Of a stretch of 64,000 nucleotides of DNA, positions 1 to 9,845 are shown one piece after another; positions within the stretch are counted from its first letter, which is position 1, and every line of letters begins with the position of its first letter. The stretch comes from an uncultured Chloroflexota bacterium (GTDB lineage: Bacteria > Chloroflexota > Chloroflexia > Thermomicrobiales > UBA6265): NCBI GenBank assembly GCA_937901745.1, contig CALGSZ010000106.1, forward strand, positions 124,001 to 188,000, given 5' to 3'. Under the pieces are notes generated by a model. The model made no database searches. It was not told where the DNA came from and was given only the letters and a program-made list of their open reading frames with translations. The position numbers and the translations under genes were made by a program.

Positions 1-1231
1 CTTGGCTGATCTTCAGGATCTCGCGCACCCGCTCGGCGGGCAGATCCATGACCAGCGCGATCTCCTCGCTCGTTGGCTCCCGGCCGAGCTCCTGTTGCAG
101 CCGGCGGCTCGTCCGGATCAGACGGTTGATCGTCTCGACCATGTGGACCGGAATCCGAATCGTCCGCGCCTGATCGGCAATCGCACGAGTGATCGCCTGC
201 CGGATCCACCACGTCGCATACGTGCTGAATTTGAAGCCCTTGTGATGCTGGAATTTCTCGACCGCGCGGATCAGGCCGAGGTTGCCCTCCTGGATCAGGT
301 CGAGCATCCCCATGCCCCGGCCAACATACTTCTTCGCAACCGAGACGACGAGCCGGAGATTCGCCTCGGTTAGCGCGACTTTGGCTCGGCAGCCAGCGTC
401 GATCTGATCGGCCCACCGCCGCTCGAGTCGAGGCAGTTGCTCTCGGAAAACCCGATCGACCTCGGCGTCCGGTGGCCATTCGTCGCCATCGCGCACCAGG
501 TTCTGCACCGCCACCGGTAGTAGATCCCACTCGACGGCGCGCAGGCGGAGCGACTCTTCCAGCTCTTCCGGCGAAAGCTCGAACTTCTCCGCAACCTGCT
601 TGATCGCATCAGCCGGGATCTGCGTCAGCGGCAGGATGCGCTTCAGTACGATCGACTTCGGAGGAATCGGACCATCGCCGTAGACTTCGACGTAGAGCGC
701 GCGAACGTGGCCCCATCCCTGGCGGAACGAGTGATAGATCGCTCGCCCCAGGACGTCGGCAGCCGGGAACTCGCCAAAGTCGTTCCGCAGCTGCGCGCGC
801 TTCGCGGAGAGGTAGTCCCCCCGCTCCATTTGCGCGGCCAGCTCGACCTCGCGCTGGGCGCTGAGGAGCGGTACCCGGCCAATCTCCCGCAGGTACATCC
901 GCACCGGATCGTCGAGGCTGACACCGCCGATGTCGTAGTTGATGCTTTCGACATCGAGCGCACCCGTATCCGCCTCGGCGTCCGCGAGCGCCACATCATC
1001 TTCTGGGAACTCCGTCTCCTCTCCGAGGACGGAGCTCAGCTCCTGCAGCCGATGGCTCAGCGCCACAATGTTGCCGGACTCGCTGTCCGTGCTCGGCAGC
1101 GCCTCGAGCATCGCGTCGTAGGCGATTGCACCGTCGGCTGAGTCGCTGACTTCCACCACGATGTCTTCGTCACTCACACCCGCAGATCCCTCCGCTTCAA
1201 ACGGCGTCAAGTCCTCGTCGAGACCGGCCAT
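1..1231 (-). CDS. sigA: Primary RNA polymerase sigma factor (partial, C-terminus beyond window)
   Basis: Group-1 sigma-70 factor that directs core RNA polymerase to housekeeping promoters. About 410 residues are visible. An acidic N-terminal segment is followed by region 1.2 ([18 protein letters not shown]). Then comes a less conserved spacer, region 2 ([38 protein letters not shown]) and region 3 ([12 protein letters not shown]). The gene runs off the left edge before region 4. I chose ATG at 1231 because aaggggccgggacg precedes it. The frame stays open upstream, and a GTG at 1414 with an upstream cggag is an alternative that adds about 60 residues. Family identity is certain; the start is not. 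lysA lies upstream on the same strand across a 328-bp gap. Confidence 0.95.
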   Translation of the reverse strand, partial: MAGLDEDLTPFEAEGSAGVSDEDIVVEVSDSADGAIAYDAMLEALPSTDSESGNIVALSHRLQELSSVLGEETEFPEDDVALADAEADTGALDVESINYDIGGVSLDDPVRMYLREIGRVPLLSAQREVELAAQMERGDYLSAKRAQLRNDFGEFPAADVLGRAIYHSFRQGWGHVRALYVEVYGDGPIPPKSIVLKRILPLTQIPADAIKQVAEKFELSPEELEESLRLRAVEWDLLPVAVQNLVRDGDEWPPDAEVDRVFREQLPRLERRWADQIDAGCRAKVALTEANLRLVVSVAKKYVGRGMGMLDLIQEGNLGLIRAVEKFQHHKGFKFSTYATWWIRQAITRAIADQARTIRIPVHMVETINRLIRTSRRLQQELGREPTSEEIALVMDLPAERVREILKISQ

Positions 1232-1559
1232 CGTCCCGGCCCCTTCAAAGACCTCCGGCAGCGGGGTGGCGGGGCTCACGTCCTGGAGATTCGTCTCCTC
1301 ACCGCTTACCGTCTCTGAGCGAGGCCGGCGGCCGTGAGGATCGGCTCGCTCCCGAGCGATGTCGTCATCGGTGTCGCGCCGCGTGCGGGGCGGCAGGGAT
1401 GATCGCGAAGTCACGGCTCGATACTCCGATGAACGGCCTGCGGAAATGCGCGGAATCGACCGACTGCTGCGGCCGCTTGCACTCCGCAGTATCCATGGGC
1501 GGTACCCGAGTACCGAAACGCTACATCATTCGAACGGACGGCGCAACCTGCATTCTCAA
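1232..1559. other. Intergenic region between lysA and sigA
   Basis: This 328-bp stretch lies between the lysA stop and the chosen sigA ATG. The sigA frame stays open through it, so the proximal half may be coding if the GTG at 1414 is used. A perfect 5-4-5 inverted repeat (ggtacccgagtacc, 1501-1514) sits mid-gap. I see only a weak minus-strand promoter candidate, TTGCGC-17-TAGCGT, and no convincing terminator for lysA. Confidence 0.5.
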
Positions 1560-2867
1560 TCATGGCGAGAAATCCTCGTCGCAGGCGATTACGTCCGCAT
1601 ACTCCTCCCGACGCCGCATGACCCGTGCCTTTCCTTCTCGAACCAACACGACAGCCGGGCGGCATGCATGATTGTAGTTGTTCGCCAGCGGCAGGCTGTA
1701 GGCCCCAGCCGACGCGACCGCTAGGAGGTCGCCCGGCCGCACCACCGGCAATTTCGCATCCTGGATCAGGATGTCACCTGACTCGCAGTACTTGCCCACC
1801 ACCGACATCGCTGTTCGCACACCTTCTTCCGCGCGATTGGCCAGCGCCGCGGTGTACCGCGCCCCGTAGAGGGCGGGCCGGAGATTATCGGCCATGCCGC
1901 CGTCAACTGCCACATAGCGCCGGATGCCCGGGATCTCCTTGACCGATCCCACCCTATAGAGCGCTACAGCGGACGGACCAACAATCCATCGCCCTGGCTC
2001 GACAACTATCTCGGGAAGCGGCAGGTTCCAGTGCTCGGCGCCCTCACGCACCGCTCGCGCGATCGCCGACGCCCACTCCTCGACGCGAACCTCGAGCTGC
2101 CCCTCTTCATATGCAATGCCCCAGCCGCCTCCTGGTGAGATGACGCGGGGCTGCACGCCATGGCGATCGCGCATGTTCGCGGCGAATTCCATCATCATCT
2201 CGATCGCCTGCACCACGGGCGCGACATCGAACATCTGGGATCCAAGGTGCGCATGGTAGCCCACCAAGGTCAGCCGCGGTTCCCCCACCACCGTGGCAAC
2301 CGCCCGCTCGGCATCGTCGGTCCAGAGCGGAAATCCGAACTTCGAATCGATTACGCCTGTCTTGATCTTGTCATGAGTATGCACGTCGATACCTGGAGTG
2401 AGACGCAGGAGAATTGGGACATCAGTCCCAATCTCATTGGCAAGGCGCGCCAGAAGCGTCAGTTCGTGGTGATTGTCAACGGCAATCAGGCCGACACCAG
2501 CGGAAAGCGCCTCCCGCAGCTCCTTCTCGGACTTGTTGTTGCCGTGGAAGGTGATCTCACTCGCTGGCATCCCGGCAGCCAGCGCCGCGTACAACTCGCC
2601 ACCGGAGACGACGTCGAGGCCCAATCCCTCCTGCCGCAGCAAGCGGATCAGCGCCAAACAGATAAATGCCTTTCCGGCATAGACGACTTTCGTGGATGAG
2701 TAGGCGTCCCGGAATGCGCCTAACGCACGCTGAGCGCGGGTACGGAGCGCTTGCTCGTCGAAGACATAGAGCGGCGTGCCGAATCGCTCCGCGAGGTCAA
2801 CCAGCGAGCAGCCTCCTATCATCAGTTCGCCACTCGCCGATCTCGTCGTCGTCTCAGGCCACAACAT
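1560..2867 (-). CDS. lysA: Diaminopimelate decarboxylase
   Basis: PLP enzyme of fold type III that decarboxylates meso-diaminopimelate to L-lysine, the last step of lysine synthesis in the cytoplasm. The 435-residue product has the PLP-lysine motif VVYAGKAF near the N-terminus, HLGSQ, the phosphate-binding region SPGGGWG, and EPGRWIVGPS. It also has the active-site cysteine segment GKYCESGDIL and the C-terminal AGAYSLPLANNYN that completes the dimer active site. Length is normal for the family. ATG at 2867 (agggg six bases upstream) is preferred over an in-frame TTG at 2888. It lies upstream of sigA on the same strand and diverges from the ABC-F gene. Confidence 0.94.
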   Translation of the reverse strand: MLWPETTTRSASGELMIGGCSLVDLAERFGTPLYVFDEQALRTRAQRALGAFRDAYSSTKVVYAGKAFICLALIRLLRQEGLGLDVVSGGELYAALAAGMPASEITFHGNNKSEKELREALSAGVGLIAVDNHHELTLLARLANEIGTDVPILLRLTPGIDVHTHDKIKTGVIDSKFGFPLWTDDAERAVATVVGEPRLTLVGYHAHLGSQMFDVAPVVQAIEMMMEFAANMRDRHGVQPRVISPGGGWGIAYEEGQLEVRVEEWASAIARAVREGAEHWNLPLPEIVVEPGRWIVGPSAVALYRVGSVKEIPGIRRYVAVDGGMADNLRPALYGARYTAALANRAEEGVRTAMSVVGKYCESGDILIQDAKLPVVRPGDLLAVASAGAYSLPLANNYNHACRPAVVLVREGKARVMRRREEYADVIACDEDFSP

Positions 2868-2972
2868 TCCGCACCCCTGTCTCCGCAACCCGCCGCCGTG
2901 GCAGGGAGTGTACGTTCAATGTGTCCGGATGCCAAGTCACTGACTGCCGGACGCGGGGCTCGATGCCCTCCC

Positions 2973-2981
2973 TGGTATACT
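2973..2981 (+). promoter_or_regulatory. Extended -10 promoter for the ABC-F/coaE/DsbA/mutY run
   Basis: TGGTATACT is a TGn motif joined to a five-of-six TATAAT match, about 60 bases upstream of the ABC-F ATG. No good -35 hexamer lies 16-18 bp upstream, as expected for an extended -10 promoter. It belongs to a set of similar boxes in this window. Prediction only. Confidence 0.6.
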
Positions 2982-3043
2982 TGATTGGTCCAATTCTTGG
3001 GCGCGGCGCGACAAGCGCCGCTTTCCATGTTTGAGCGAGCATC

Positions 3044-4996
3044 ATGCCAGCACCGACATTACTGACTGCCCTAAGTTTGACGAAGCACTACGGCTCCGAG
3101 GAGATTTTCCGCGACGTTTCCTTCCAGATCGCCGAACGGGAACACGTCGCGCTTGTCGGCGTCAACGGCGCTGGGAAGTCGACGATCCTGCGGATTCTCG
3201 CCGGAATCGAGCACCCGGATCGCGGCGAGGTGATCCACGCCTCCGGGCTTCGCATCACCTACCTGCCGCAGGAGGCGCGCTTTTCCAGCGAGCGCACGCT
3301 GCGCGAGGAGGCGCGGCTGGCCTTTGCTCCGGTCCTCGAAGCCGCCGATCGCATGCGCGCGATTGAGGAAGCTCTCGCGACCGCCACCGGCTCCGAGCAA
3401 GAGCGATTGCTCGAGGAATACGATCGTCTCCACGTTCGCTTCGAGGCAGCGGGAGGATATGACGTCGAACACCGCACCGACGAGGTGCTGACCGGCCTCG
3501 GCTTCAGCGAGGACCAGTTCGATACGCCGGTGCAGCAGCTAAGCGGTGGGCAGAAGACTCGAGTGGCGCTCGCCAAGGCGCTCCTCGCCGATCCCGATCT
3601 CTTGCTGCTGGATGAGCCGACGAATCACCTCGATCTCGCGATGCTGGAGTGGCTGGAGACGTTCCTCCGCTCCTGGGGTGGCGCCTGCTTGATCGTCTCC
3701 CACGACCGGTATTTCCTCGACCGCGTCACGACGCGGACGCTGGAGCTCTCGTTCGGGCGGTTGGAAGACTATCCGGCTCCTTACAGCCGGTATCTCGTCC
3801 TCCGCGAGGAGCGGATGGCTCGCCGCCTGAAGGAATATGAGGAGCAGCAAGAGTTCATCGCGCGGACGGAGGAGTTCATCCGTCGCTACAAGGCGGGACA
3901 GCGAGCGCGAGAGGCGCGGGGCCGCCAGACACGACTCGAACGGCTCGAGCGGATCGAGCGCCCACAAGAGCACCAGCGCCTGAACATCCGCATCGGCAGC
4001 GCCTACCGCAGCGGACGCACCGTCGTCTCAACCTCACCGCTTCAAATCGGCTATCTCGGAGCTGGCGACGGGCAAACTGACACCGTGCTGCTTCGCACGC
4101 CGGAGCTGACGATCGAGCGCGGCGACCGCGTCGCGCTGATCGGTCCGAACGGCGCCGGAAAGACGACGCTGCTTCGCACCCTCGTCGGTGATATCCCACC
4201 GGTGAAAGGCCGATTCCAACTCGGCACCAACGTCAAGATCGGGTACTACGCGCAAGCGCACGAGCAGCTCCTCCGCTCCGGCGGAACGCCGCTTTCGCTG
4301 GTCCTGAGCGCAGCGCCAATGGGCGAGGAATCGGCCCGGACCTATCTCGGCGCGTTCCTGTTCTCGGGTGACGATGTCTTCAAGCCGGTCTCTGCGCTCT
4401 CCGGCGGCGAGCGGTCCCGGCTCGCGCTCGCGATTCTGTTGCTCCAGCAGGCGAACTTCCTCGTCTTGGACGAGCCGACGAACCACCTGGACGTCCTGGC
4501 GCGCGAGAACCTCGAGGAGATGCTGTCGGAGTTCGACGGTACGATTCTCTTCGTCTCTCACGACCGCTTCTTCATCGATCGCATTGCCAACAAGGTCTGG
4601 GCGATCGAGGGCGGCACGCTGCGGACGTACTTGGGCAACTACACCGACTACCAGCGCCAGCTCGGTCGCCGGGCAGAGGCAACCGCGAGCCAGGCGAAGC
4701 CACAGCGTGATGGCGTCAGTGCTGAGAAGCCCACGCAAGCTCCGGCGGCTCGACCGCGCCGCGGCGGACAGGTGGAAAAGTCGCTGCAGCAGACGGAGCG
4801 AGAGATTGGCCGGCTCGAGGGGAAGCTCAACGAGCTGAGCGACGCCTTGACAGTCGCCAGCATTGACGGCGACCTCGACGCGGTGACTCGGCTAGGGCAA
4901 GAATACGAGCGCCTGCAGAAAGAGCTTGATGCGGCCTACGAGCGGTGGGCAGAGCTTTCCACCGAGGCGGAGGCGTTGGCGGCAGGATCGCGGTGA
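3044..4996 (+). CDS. ABC-F family ATPase (Uup/EttA-type)
   Basis: Soluble tandem ABC ATPase of 650 residues with no membrane segments. ABC-F proteins bind the ribosomal E site and rescue or regulate stalled translation; some protect against antibiotics. Domain 1 has Walker A GVNGAGKST near residue 40, signature LSGGQKTR and Walker B LLLLDEPTNHLD. A charged interdomain linker follows (residues about 240-310). Domain 2 has GPNGAGKTT, LSGGERSR and LVLDEPTNHLD. An A/P/R-rich stretch leads to a C-terminal coiled coil (about 575-645), as in Uup/YdiF-type members. It overlaps coaE by four bases, so the two are translationally coupled. The exact paralog cannot be fixed by eye. Confidence 0.92.
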   Translation: MPAPTLLTALSLTKHYGSEEIFRDVSFQIAEREHVALVGVNGAGKSTILRILAGIEHPDRGEVIHASGLRITYLPQEARFSSERTLREEARLAFAPVLEAADRMRAIEEALATATGSEQERLLEEYDRLHVRFEAAGGYDVEHRTDEVLTGLGFSEDQFDTPVQQLSGGQKTRVALAKALLADPDLLLLDEPTNHLDLAMLEWLETFLRSWGGACLIVSHDRYFLDRVTTRTLELSFGRLEDYPAPYSRYLVLREERMARRLKEYEEQQEFIARTEEFIRRYKAGQRAREARGRQTRLERLERIERPQEHQRLNIRIGSAYRSGRTVVSTSPLQIGYLGAGDGQTDTVLLRTPELTIERGDRVALIGPNGAGKTTLLRTLVGDIPPVKGRFQLGTNVKIGYYAQAHEQLLRSGGTPLSLVLSAAPMGEESARTYLGAFLFSGDDVFKPVSALSGGERSRLALAILLLQQANFLVLDEPTNHLDVLARENLEEMLSEFDGTILFVSHDRFFIDRIANKVWAIEGGTLRTYLGNYTDYQRQLGRRAEATASQAKPQRDGVSAEKPTQAPAARPRRGGQVEKSLQQTEREIGRLEGKLNELSDALTVASIDGDLDAVTRLGQEYERLQKELDAAYERWAELSTEAEALAAGSR

Positions 4997-5649
4997 CGGA
5001 CTCGGAGCACGCGGCCACGCGCCGGCCGTATGTGATCGGCGTGACCGGCAACATCGCCTGCGGGAAAACGACAGTTACGCGATGGCTAGCGGAGCTCGGC
5101 GCGGAGACGATCGACGCCGATCTCGTCTACCACTCGCTCATCGCGCCCGGCTCGCCGCTTGTACGAGCCATCATCGAGCGGTTCGGTGAGGGTGTCGCGG
5201 CGCCCGACGGTGGGATCGATCGCCGCGCGCTCGGCGCGATCGTCTTCTCGGATCCCGCGGCGCTGGCTGACCTGGATCGCCTGACGCATCCTGCGGTCAT
5301 CGCGCGTATTCAGGAGCTCATCGGGGCGAGCAAGGCGCCAGTCGTCGCCGTGGACGCGGTGAAGCTCGTCGAGAGCGGGCTCGATCGGTCCTGCGACGAG
5401 GTTTGGCTGGTCGTGTGCATGCCAGAGCAGCAGATCGAGCGGTTGATGCAGCGAAACGGATTCAGTCGCGAGGAAGCCGAGCGGCGCGTTCGAGCGCAGC
5501 CCGACCTAGAGGCCAAGCGTTCACGCAGCGATGTGGTCATTGACAACAGCGGCGATCTGGAGCGGACGCGGGAGCAGGTTCTGGCGGCGTGGGACCGGAT
5601 TCAGCACGCGCTGAGCCAAGGCACCGCAACGTGCGGACGACGTGAATAG
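4993..5649 (+). CDS. coaE: Dephospho-CoA kinase
   Basis: Phosphorylates the 3'-hydroxyl of dephospho-CoA, the final step of coenzyme A synthesis. The 218-residue product has an N-terminal P-loop ([13 protein letters not shown]), [19 protein letters not shown] and [10 protein letters not shown]. It also has the LID-region segment [21 protein letters not shown], quoted here only to its start and end residues, and a late [18 protein letters not shown] at 4993 overlaps the ABC-F stop codon (gGTGAc) and leaves a short N-terminus before the P-loop. An in-frame extension to 4945 inside the ABC-F gene looks spurious. Confidence 0.93.
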   Translation: MTDSEHAATRRPYVIGVTGNIACGKTTVTRWLAELGAETIDADLVYHSLIAPGSPLVRAIIERFGEGVAAPDGGIDRRALGAIVFSDPAALADLDRLTHPAVIARIQELIGASKAPVVAVDAVKLVESGLDRSCDEVWLVVCMPEQQIERLMQRNGFSREEAERRVRAQPDLEAKRSRSDVVIDNSGDLERTREQVLAAWDRIQHALSQGTATCGRRE

Positions 5650-5692
5650 GACGCGGGCGTCGCACCAGTCGCCGCACGGGAGACGAGACGGA

Positions 5693-6319
5693 GTGAACGA
5701 GCGAATCGAGTTCGATGTCTATTACGACTACGCCTGCCCCTTCGTGCATGCCGCGGCCGTTTGGCTTGAGACCGTTCGGTCCTCGCTCGGCGACCGCTTG
5801 ATTGTCCACTGGCGCTACTTCCCGCTCGAGCAGGTTAACTCCCCGGAGGGGCCGGAGTGGAAGCTGTGGGAGCAGCCGCCGGAGCACAAGAGCCGGGGTC
5901 GCGACGCGTTCCACGCCGCCATCGCCGCGCGCCAGCAAGGTGAGGACGCCTTCCTGAGGTTCCACCTGGCGCTCCTTGACCTCAAGCACGTTCAGGGCAA
6001 GGATCACGGCAAGCGCGCGACGCTGCTGGAAGCGGCGCAACGGGCTGGTCTGGATATCGACCGATTCGTCCGCGACCTCGAGGATCGAAGCCTCCTCCGC
6101 GAAATCGGCGCGGATTATTGCGAAGGTCGCGAGCGCCACGGCGTGTTCGGCACGCCAACCTTCGTCTTTCCGAACGGCGCTGCTGCCTATCTGAAACTGT
6201 TGCCTCCGCCTCCGCCTGAGGACGCGGTTCCCCTGTTTGAAGAGTTCGTCCGCACCGTCCGCGATCGGGCCTACTTCCATGAGCTCAAGCGACCCAAGCG
6301 CCCGGAGCCGGGCCAATAG
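5693..6319 (+). CDS. DsbA-family thioredoxin-fold protein with a single active-site Cys
   Basis: Thioredoxin-fold protein of the DsbA/FrnE/2-hydroxychromene-2-carboxylate isomerase superfamily, 208 residues. No signal peptide is present, so it is probably cytoplasmic. Near the N-terminus [18 protein letters not shown] places CPFV where DsbA has CxxC, so the resolving cysteine is absent. The cis-proline loop is VFGTPTFVF. An isomerase, glutathione-transferase-like or chaperone role is more likely than disulfide exchange, but this is inference. GTG at 5693 has ggag ten bases upstream; a GTG at 5642 overlapping the coaE stop is an alternative. It sits between coaE and mutY in one run of genes. 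Confidence 0.85.
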   Translation: MNERIEFDVYYDYACPFVHAAAVWLETVRSSLGDRLIVHWRYFPLEQVNSPEGPEWKLWEQPPEHKSRGRDAFHAAIAARQQGEDAFLRFHLALLDLKHVQGKDHGKRATLLEAAQRAGLDIDRFVRDLEDRSLLREIGADYCEGRERHGVFGTPTFVFPNGAAAYLKLLPPPPPEDAVPLFEEFVRTVRDRAYFHELKRPKRPEPGQ

Positions 6320-6326
6320 CACTCGT

Positions 6327-7376
6327 GTGAAACGTCGCAGCGGAGACGGCGCGCCGTCCAACGCCGTTGAGGCGGCGAGCTTGAGCCGCGCGCGTCTTAC
6401 GTCGGTCGCTCCGGTAGAGATCGAGCCAGAGCGGGTCGCCGCGGTCCAAGAGCGCCTGCTCGAGTGGTTCCGCGTCCACGGCCGCGACCTGCCCTGGCGG
6501 CGGACGAGAGATCCCTACCGCATCCTGGTCTCGGAGGTCATGCTGCAGCAGACGCAGGTCGACCGCGTCATCCCCTACTACGAAGCGTTTCTCGAGCGAT
6601 TCCCGACACTTCAGGCGCTGGCGGAGGCGCCGACAGCAGAGGTGATTCGGCTCTGGGCTGGGCTCGGCTACAACCGGCGCGCGGTCAATCTCCAGAGGAC
6701 CGCTCGCGCCATCGTCGAGCAGCACGGCGATTCGTTCCCGAAGACCGTCGAAGAGCTACGGCAATTGCCTGGAGTCGGTCCGTACACGGCAGGCGCCATA
6801 GCTTGCTTCGCGTTCGAACAAGATGTCCCATTCTTCGACACGAACATCAAGCGCGTCCTGCATCGCGTCTTCGTCGGGCCCGAGCGACCGCGGCCTTTGG
6901 CGACCGACCGCGAGCTCCACGCCATCGCCGCTCAGGTAGTTCCCGCTGGGAAAGGATGGGCATGGAATCAAGCGATCATGGAGTTCGGCGCGCTGCACTG
7001 CACGCAACGCAAGCCCGCCTGCGTCGTCTGCCCCGTCCAGGCGCAATGCCGCGCTTTTCCGGCCATTCTCTCAGCCCTTCAGGAAGCTCCACGTCCGGAG
7101 CGCGGCCCGAAGGAAGAGCGCTTTGAAGGCTCGACGCGCTGGTTCCGCGGCCGGATCATCGATGCCTTGCGCCAAGCGCCTGCCGAAAGTGGCTTGACAC
7201 TCGCGGAGCTTGGACCACGAGTCCGCGAGGGATTCACCGAGAGCGATCTGCCTTGGCTGGCTGAGCTAGTTGCCGGGTTAGAGCGAGACGGTTTGGCTAC
7301 AGTTGCCGAGGATGCGCCGGAATACAACGTCAGCGACGGAGCCATTAGCGCGCGGCGCGTTCGCCTCCCCGATTGA
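6327..7376 (+). CDS. mutY: A/G-specific adenine DNA glycosylase, short C-terminal form
   Basis: Base-excision repair enzyme that removes adenine opposite 8-oxoguanine. Of about 349 residues, the HhH-GPD domain shows WRRTRDPYRILVSEVMLQQTQV with its catalytic Glu, LWAGLGYNRRA, the hairpin LPGVGPYTAGAI and the catalytic Asp in FFDTNIKRV. The 4Fe-4S cluster loop is C-x6-C-x2-C-x5-C (from CTQRKPAC). After the cluster the protein lacks the NUDIX-like 8-oxoG recognition domain of E. coli MutY. It instead has about 85 residues that look like a winged helix, as in actinobacterial homologs. GTG at 6327 starts seven bases after the DsbA-like stop, but no strong Shine-Dalgarno decides the start. Confidence 0.9.
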   Translation: MKRRSGDGAPSNAVEAASLSRARLTSVAPVEIEPERVAAVQERLLEWFRVHGRDLPWRRTRDPYRILVSEVMLQQTQVDRVIPYYEAFLERFPTLQALAEAPTAEVIRLWAGLGYNRRAVNLQRTARAIVEQHGDSFPKTVEELRQLPGVGPYTAGAIACFAFEQDVPFFDTNIKRVLHRVFVGPERPRPLATDRELHAIAAQVVPAGKGWAWNQAIMEFGALHCTQRKPACVVCPVQAQCRAFPAILSALQEAPRPERGPKEERFEGSTRWFRGRIIDALRQAPAESGLTLAELGPRVREGFTESDLPWLAELVAGLERDGLATVAEDAPEYNVSDGAISARRVRLPD

Positions 7377-7425
7377 CCGCGACGCCGAGAAAGCTGTTCT
7401 TCAAGCCCTGGAACGCACAAGAATT

Positions 7426-7461
7426 GAGGGCGGCGGGAATCACCGACTCCCAGCCGCCCTC
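7426..7461. terminator. Bidirectional hairpin between mutY and the DUF3105 gene
   Basis: Perfect 9-bp inverted repeat gagggcggc / gccgccctc with an 18-base loop, between two convergent genes. The T-tract is weak (tctctgtt), so it is a plausible but not strong intrinsic terminator. Confidence 0.65.
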
Positions 7462-7475
7462 TCTGTTACATCGCA

Positions 7476-8225
7476 CTAATCCATCGGGATCGTCGCGCTC
7501 GTGCCACCGGCGCAGGCAGCTCCCGGCTCCGGCGTGAAGTTCGGATCGAGACGCTTGCCACGGAAGTACCGGACGAATCGCTGCAGGTCCTTGTCGTGCG
7601 CGGACTCGAGCTGCAGCTGGTGGTTCCAGAAGGTCGCGACCACCGGTGCCGGCAGGTCCGGGTACGGGCTGACGAGCGCGTAGGCGTAGTCCTCCGCGAT
7701 CTCTCTCAGCACCTCGATCTGATCTTCCGGCAAATCAGGCCGGTAGGTGATCCAGATCGCGCCGTGCTCTAGCGAGTGCACTGCGTGGCCGTTGCCGACC
7801 GGCTCCTCGTAGAAGCCGCAGTTTTGCCAGACGTTGTTGTGGATTCCGCCCACCGGCGGAACCTCGGGCCAGTCGCTGTAGTTGTCGTCGTGCTGGCCGC
7901 CCACGTAGTTATATGTCTTGACGCCTTCCGGCAGCTGGTTCAAGTCGCGGTCCCGCGCCCATGCCACGACGCCGTAACCGATCATTCCTACCAGCAGCAC
8001 AGCCGCGCTGATCAGTCCGACCCGGACCAAGAGCTGCTCGCGCCGCTTCTTCTCCGGCAACTTGCGCAGCTCCTCGCGCCGCTTCTTGATGAGCTCCGCG
8101 CGGCGCTCAGCCCGCCGAGGCTGCACGTGCGGAGGAGTCGTCGACGCTCCGCTTTCATTGTTCGCTTTCCCCTTGACCGCCGCGCCCGGCTTGGGGTCGT
8201 AAGGTCCCTTTCGCTGCTTCGCCAT
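7476..8225 (-). CDS. DUF3105 membrane-anchored protein
   Basis: The 249-residue protein has a lysine/arginine-rich cytoplasmic N-terminus. One membrane helix follows (residues about 70-92, VGLISAAVLLVGMIGYGV), then an extracytoplasmic domain. That domain has the DUF3105 hallmarks HNNVWQNCGFYEEP, HAVHSLEHGAIWITYRP and ATFWNHQLQ. DUF3105 occurs in actinobacteria and Chloroflexota. Its function is unknown; the conserved His, Glu and Cys could bind metal, which is speculation. ATG at 8225 has aagg five bases upstream; an ATG two codons earlier is too close to that site. It faces mutY and follows glyS. Confidence 0.88.
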   Translation of the reverse strand: MAKQRKGPYDPKPGAAVKGKANNESGASTTPPHVQPRRAERRAELIKKRREELRKLPEKKRREQLLVRVGLISAAVLLVGMIGYGVVAWARDRDLNQLPEGVKTYNYVGGQHDDNYSDWPEVPPVGGIHNNVWQNCGFYEEPVGNGHAVHSLEHGAIWITYRPDLPEDQIEVLREIAEDYAYALVSPYPDLPAPVVATFWNHQLQLESAHDKDLQRFVRYFRGKRLDPNFTPEPGAACAGGTSATIPMD

Positions 8226-8316
8226 TGTCATCCTTTATGTCGAGGGCGCGATTCGGGATCCCGCCACACGCTCCTCCCGTCGCTCTCGGCCCCTCCTTCA
8301 CCTAACTGTGCCGAGA

Positions 8317-8325
8317 ATGATAGCA
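8317..8325 (-). promoter_or_regulatory. Extended -10 box upstream of the DUF3105 gene
   Basis: Read on the minus strand the sequence is TGCTATCAT, a TGn joined to TATCAT, about 95 bases upstream of the ATG at 8225. No clear -35 is visible. Predicted by similarity to the other TGnTAnnnT boxes of the window. Confidence 0.45.
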
Positions 8326-8426
8326 CCACACGCTTTTCTGCCCTTTTCGCAGTAGCAACAATGCCGGTTCCCAACGGGGGATCGGCGTAGGCCAGGATAC
8401 GTTCTGCGACGTCGACCGGTGGTCGC

Positions 8427-9842
8427 TCAACCAACTCGCTCTCGGACATATGCGGGCACGTCGGCCAGCGGGATGCGCTCCTGCGCCATCGTGTCGCGAT
8501 CTCGGACCGTCACCGTCTGGTCCTCGAGCGTGTCGTAGTCGATGGTGAAGCAGAAGGGCGTTCCCGCCTCGTCCTGCCGCCGGTACCGCTTACCGATGTT
8601 GCCCGTCTCGTCGTAGTCGACGAGGTACGGCGTCTCGCGCTCCAACTGCTGGAACAGACTCCGCGCGACCTCGGTCAGCTCCGGCTTCCGCATCAGCGGC
8701 AGGACCGCCGCCTTGTACGGCGCGATGCGCGGGGAAAGGCGGAGCACCACGCGAGTCTCCGGCTTTCCATTCACGTCCACGACTGTCTCCTCGTCGTAGG
8801 CATCGAGGAGCAACACCAGGACCGTACGATCGACGCCGAACGTCGGCTCGATCACGTGCGGAATGTAGCGCTCTCCAGTTTCCTGGTCGAAATAGCGCAG
8901 GTCTTCGCCGCTGTACTCCTGGTGGCGAGAGAGGTCGAAGTCGGTGCGATTCGCCAGACCGTAGAGCTCCTTCCACCCCATCGGCGCCGGGAAGTCGTAC
9001 TCGAAGTCAACAGTCCGGCTCGAGTAGTGCGAGAGCTCTTCCTTCTCGTGCTCGCGGACGCGAACGCGGTCCTCGCGCAGCCCGATCAGGCGAATCCAGC
9101 CGCGCATCGCCTCGAGCCACTCGTCAAAGGCTCGCGGCCCATCGTCCGGCTTGACGAAGTACTCGATCTCCATCTGCTCGAATTCGATATCGCGGAAGAT
9201 GAAGTTGCCGGGAGTGATCTCGTTGCGGAACGCCTTGCCGATTTGCGCGATTCCGAACGGGAGCTTGACGCGCGACGTCGCCAGGATGTTCTTGTACTGG
9301 ACGAACATTGCCTGCGCCGTCTCCGGCCGCAAGTAGACCTCGACGCCTGTCTCCTCGACCGGCCCGATCGTCGTCCGGAACATCATGTTGAACTGCCGGG
9401 CGTCGGTCAGCGTCCGATTCCCGCAGTTTGGGCAAGGGAGATTGTGCTCGTGGATGATCCGGCTCATCTCCTCAGGCGTCTTGCCGGAAGCCTGGGTGCC
9501 GATCCGCTCCTCGATCAGGTGGTCGGCACGGAAGCGAGCCTTGCACGTCTTGCAGTCGACCAGCGGGTCGTTGAAGTTGACGACGTGGCCGGATGCCTCC
9601 CACACCCGTGGGTGCATCAGGATCCCCGCGTCGAGTCCAACCACGTCGCGCCGCCGGTGGACGAAGGTGTGCCACCACAGCTGCTTGACGTTGTTCTTCA
9701 GCTCAACGCCGAGCGGACCGTAGTCCCAGGTATTGGCGAGCCCGCCGTAAATCTCGGATCCGGGGAAGACGAATCCTCGTCGCTTACAAAGCGCGACGAT
9801 CTTCTCCATGGTCGCCGCGCGTGTCGCTCCCGTCGTACTCAA
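8427..9842 (-). CDS. glyS: Glycyl-tRNA synthetase, dimeric eukaryote-like type
   Basis: Class II synthetase (alpha2 type) charging tRNA-Gly, 471 residues. Motifs seen are [14 protein letters not shown], the zinc-like insertion CKTCKARF...CPNCGNRT, and [15 protein letters not shown]. Motif 2 is [20 protein letters not shown], followed by [15 protein letters not shown] and the anticodon-binding domain from about residue 360. It is the single-chain type, not the bacterial GlyQ/GlyS tetramer. The start is a TTG at 9842 with gaggag six bases upstream, inside the end of xer. It lies three bases beyond the xer stop codon, so translation of the two is coupled. An internal ATG at 9809 is the alternative. 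Confidence 0.95.
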   Translation of the reverse strand: MSTTGATRAATMEKIVALCKRRGFVFPGSEIYGGLANTWDYGPLGVELKNNVKQLWWHTFVHRRRDVVGLDAGILMHPRVWEASGHVVNFNDPLVDCKTCKARFRADHLIEERIGTQASGKTPEEMSRIIHEHNLPCPNCGNRTLTDARQFNMMFRTTIGPVEETGVEVYLRPETAQAMFVQYKNILATSRVKLPFGIAQIGKAFRNEITPGNFIFRDIEFEQMEIEYFVKPDDGPRAFDEWLEAMRGWIRLIGLREDRVRVREHEKEELSHYSSRTVDFEYDFPAPMGWKELYGLANRTDFDLSRHQEYSGEDLRYFDQETGERYIPHVIEPTFGVDRTVLVLLLDAYDEETVVDVNGKPETRVVLRLSPRIAPYKAAVLPLMRKPELTEVARSLFQQLERETPYLVDYDETGNIGKRYRRQDEAGTPFCFTIDYDTLEDQTVTVRDRDTMAQERIPLADVPAYVRERVG

Positions 9843-9845
9843 AGC

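Noticed and set aside
8228..8449. Possible 73-residue gene on the minus strand overlapping the end of glyS
   Set aside because: No Shine-Dalgarno, no recognisable domain, and the stretch contains the likely promoter of the DUF3105 gene.
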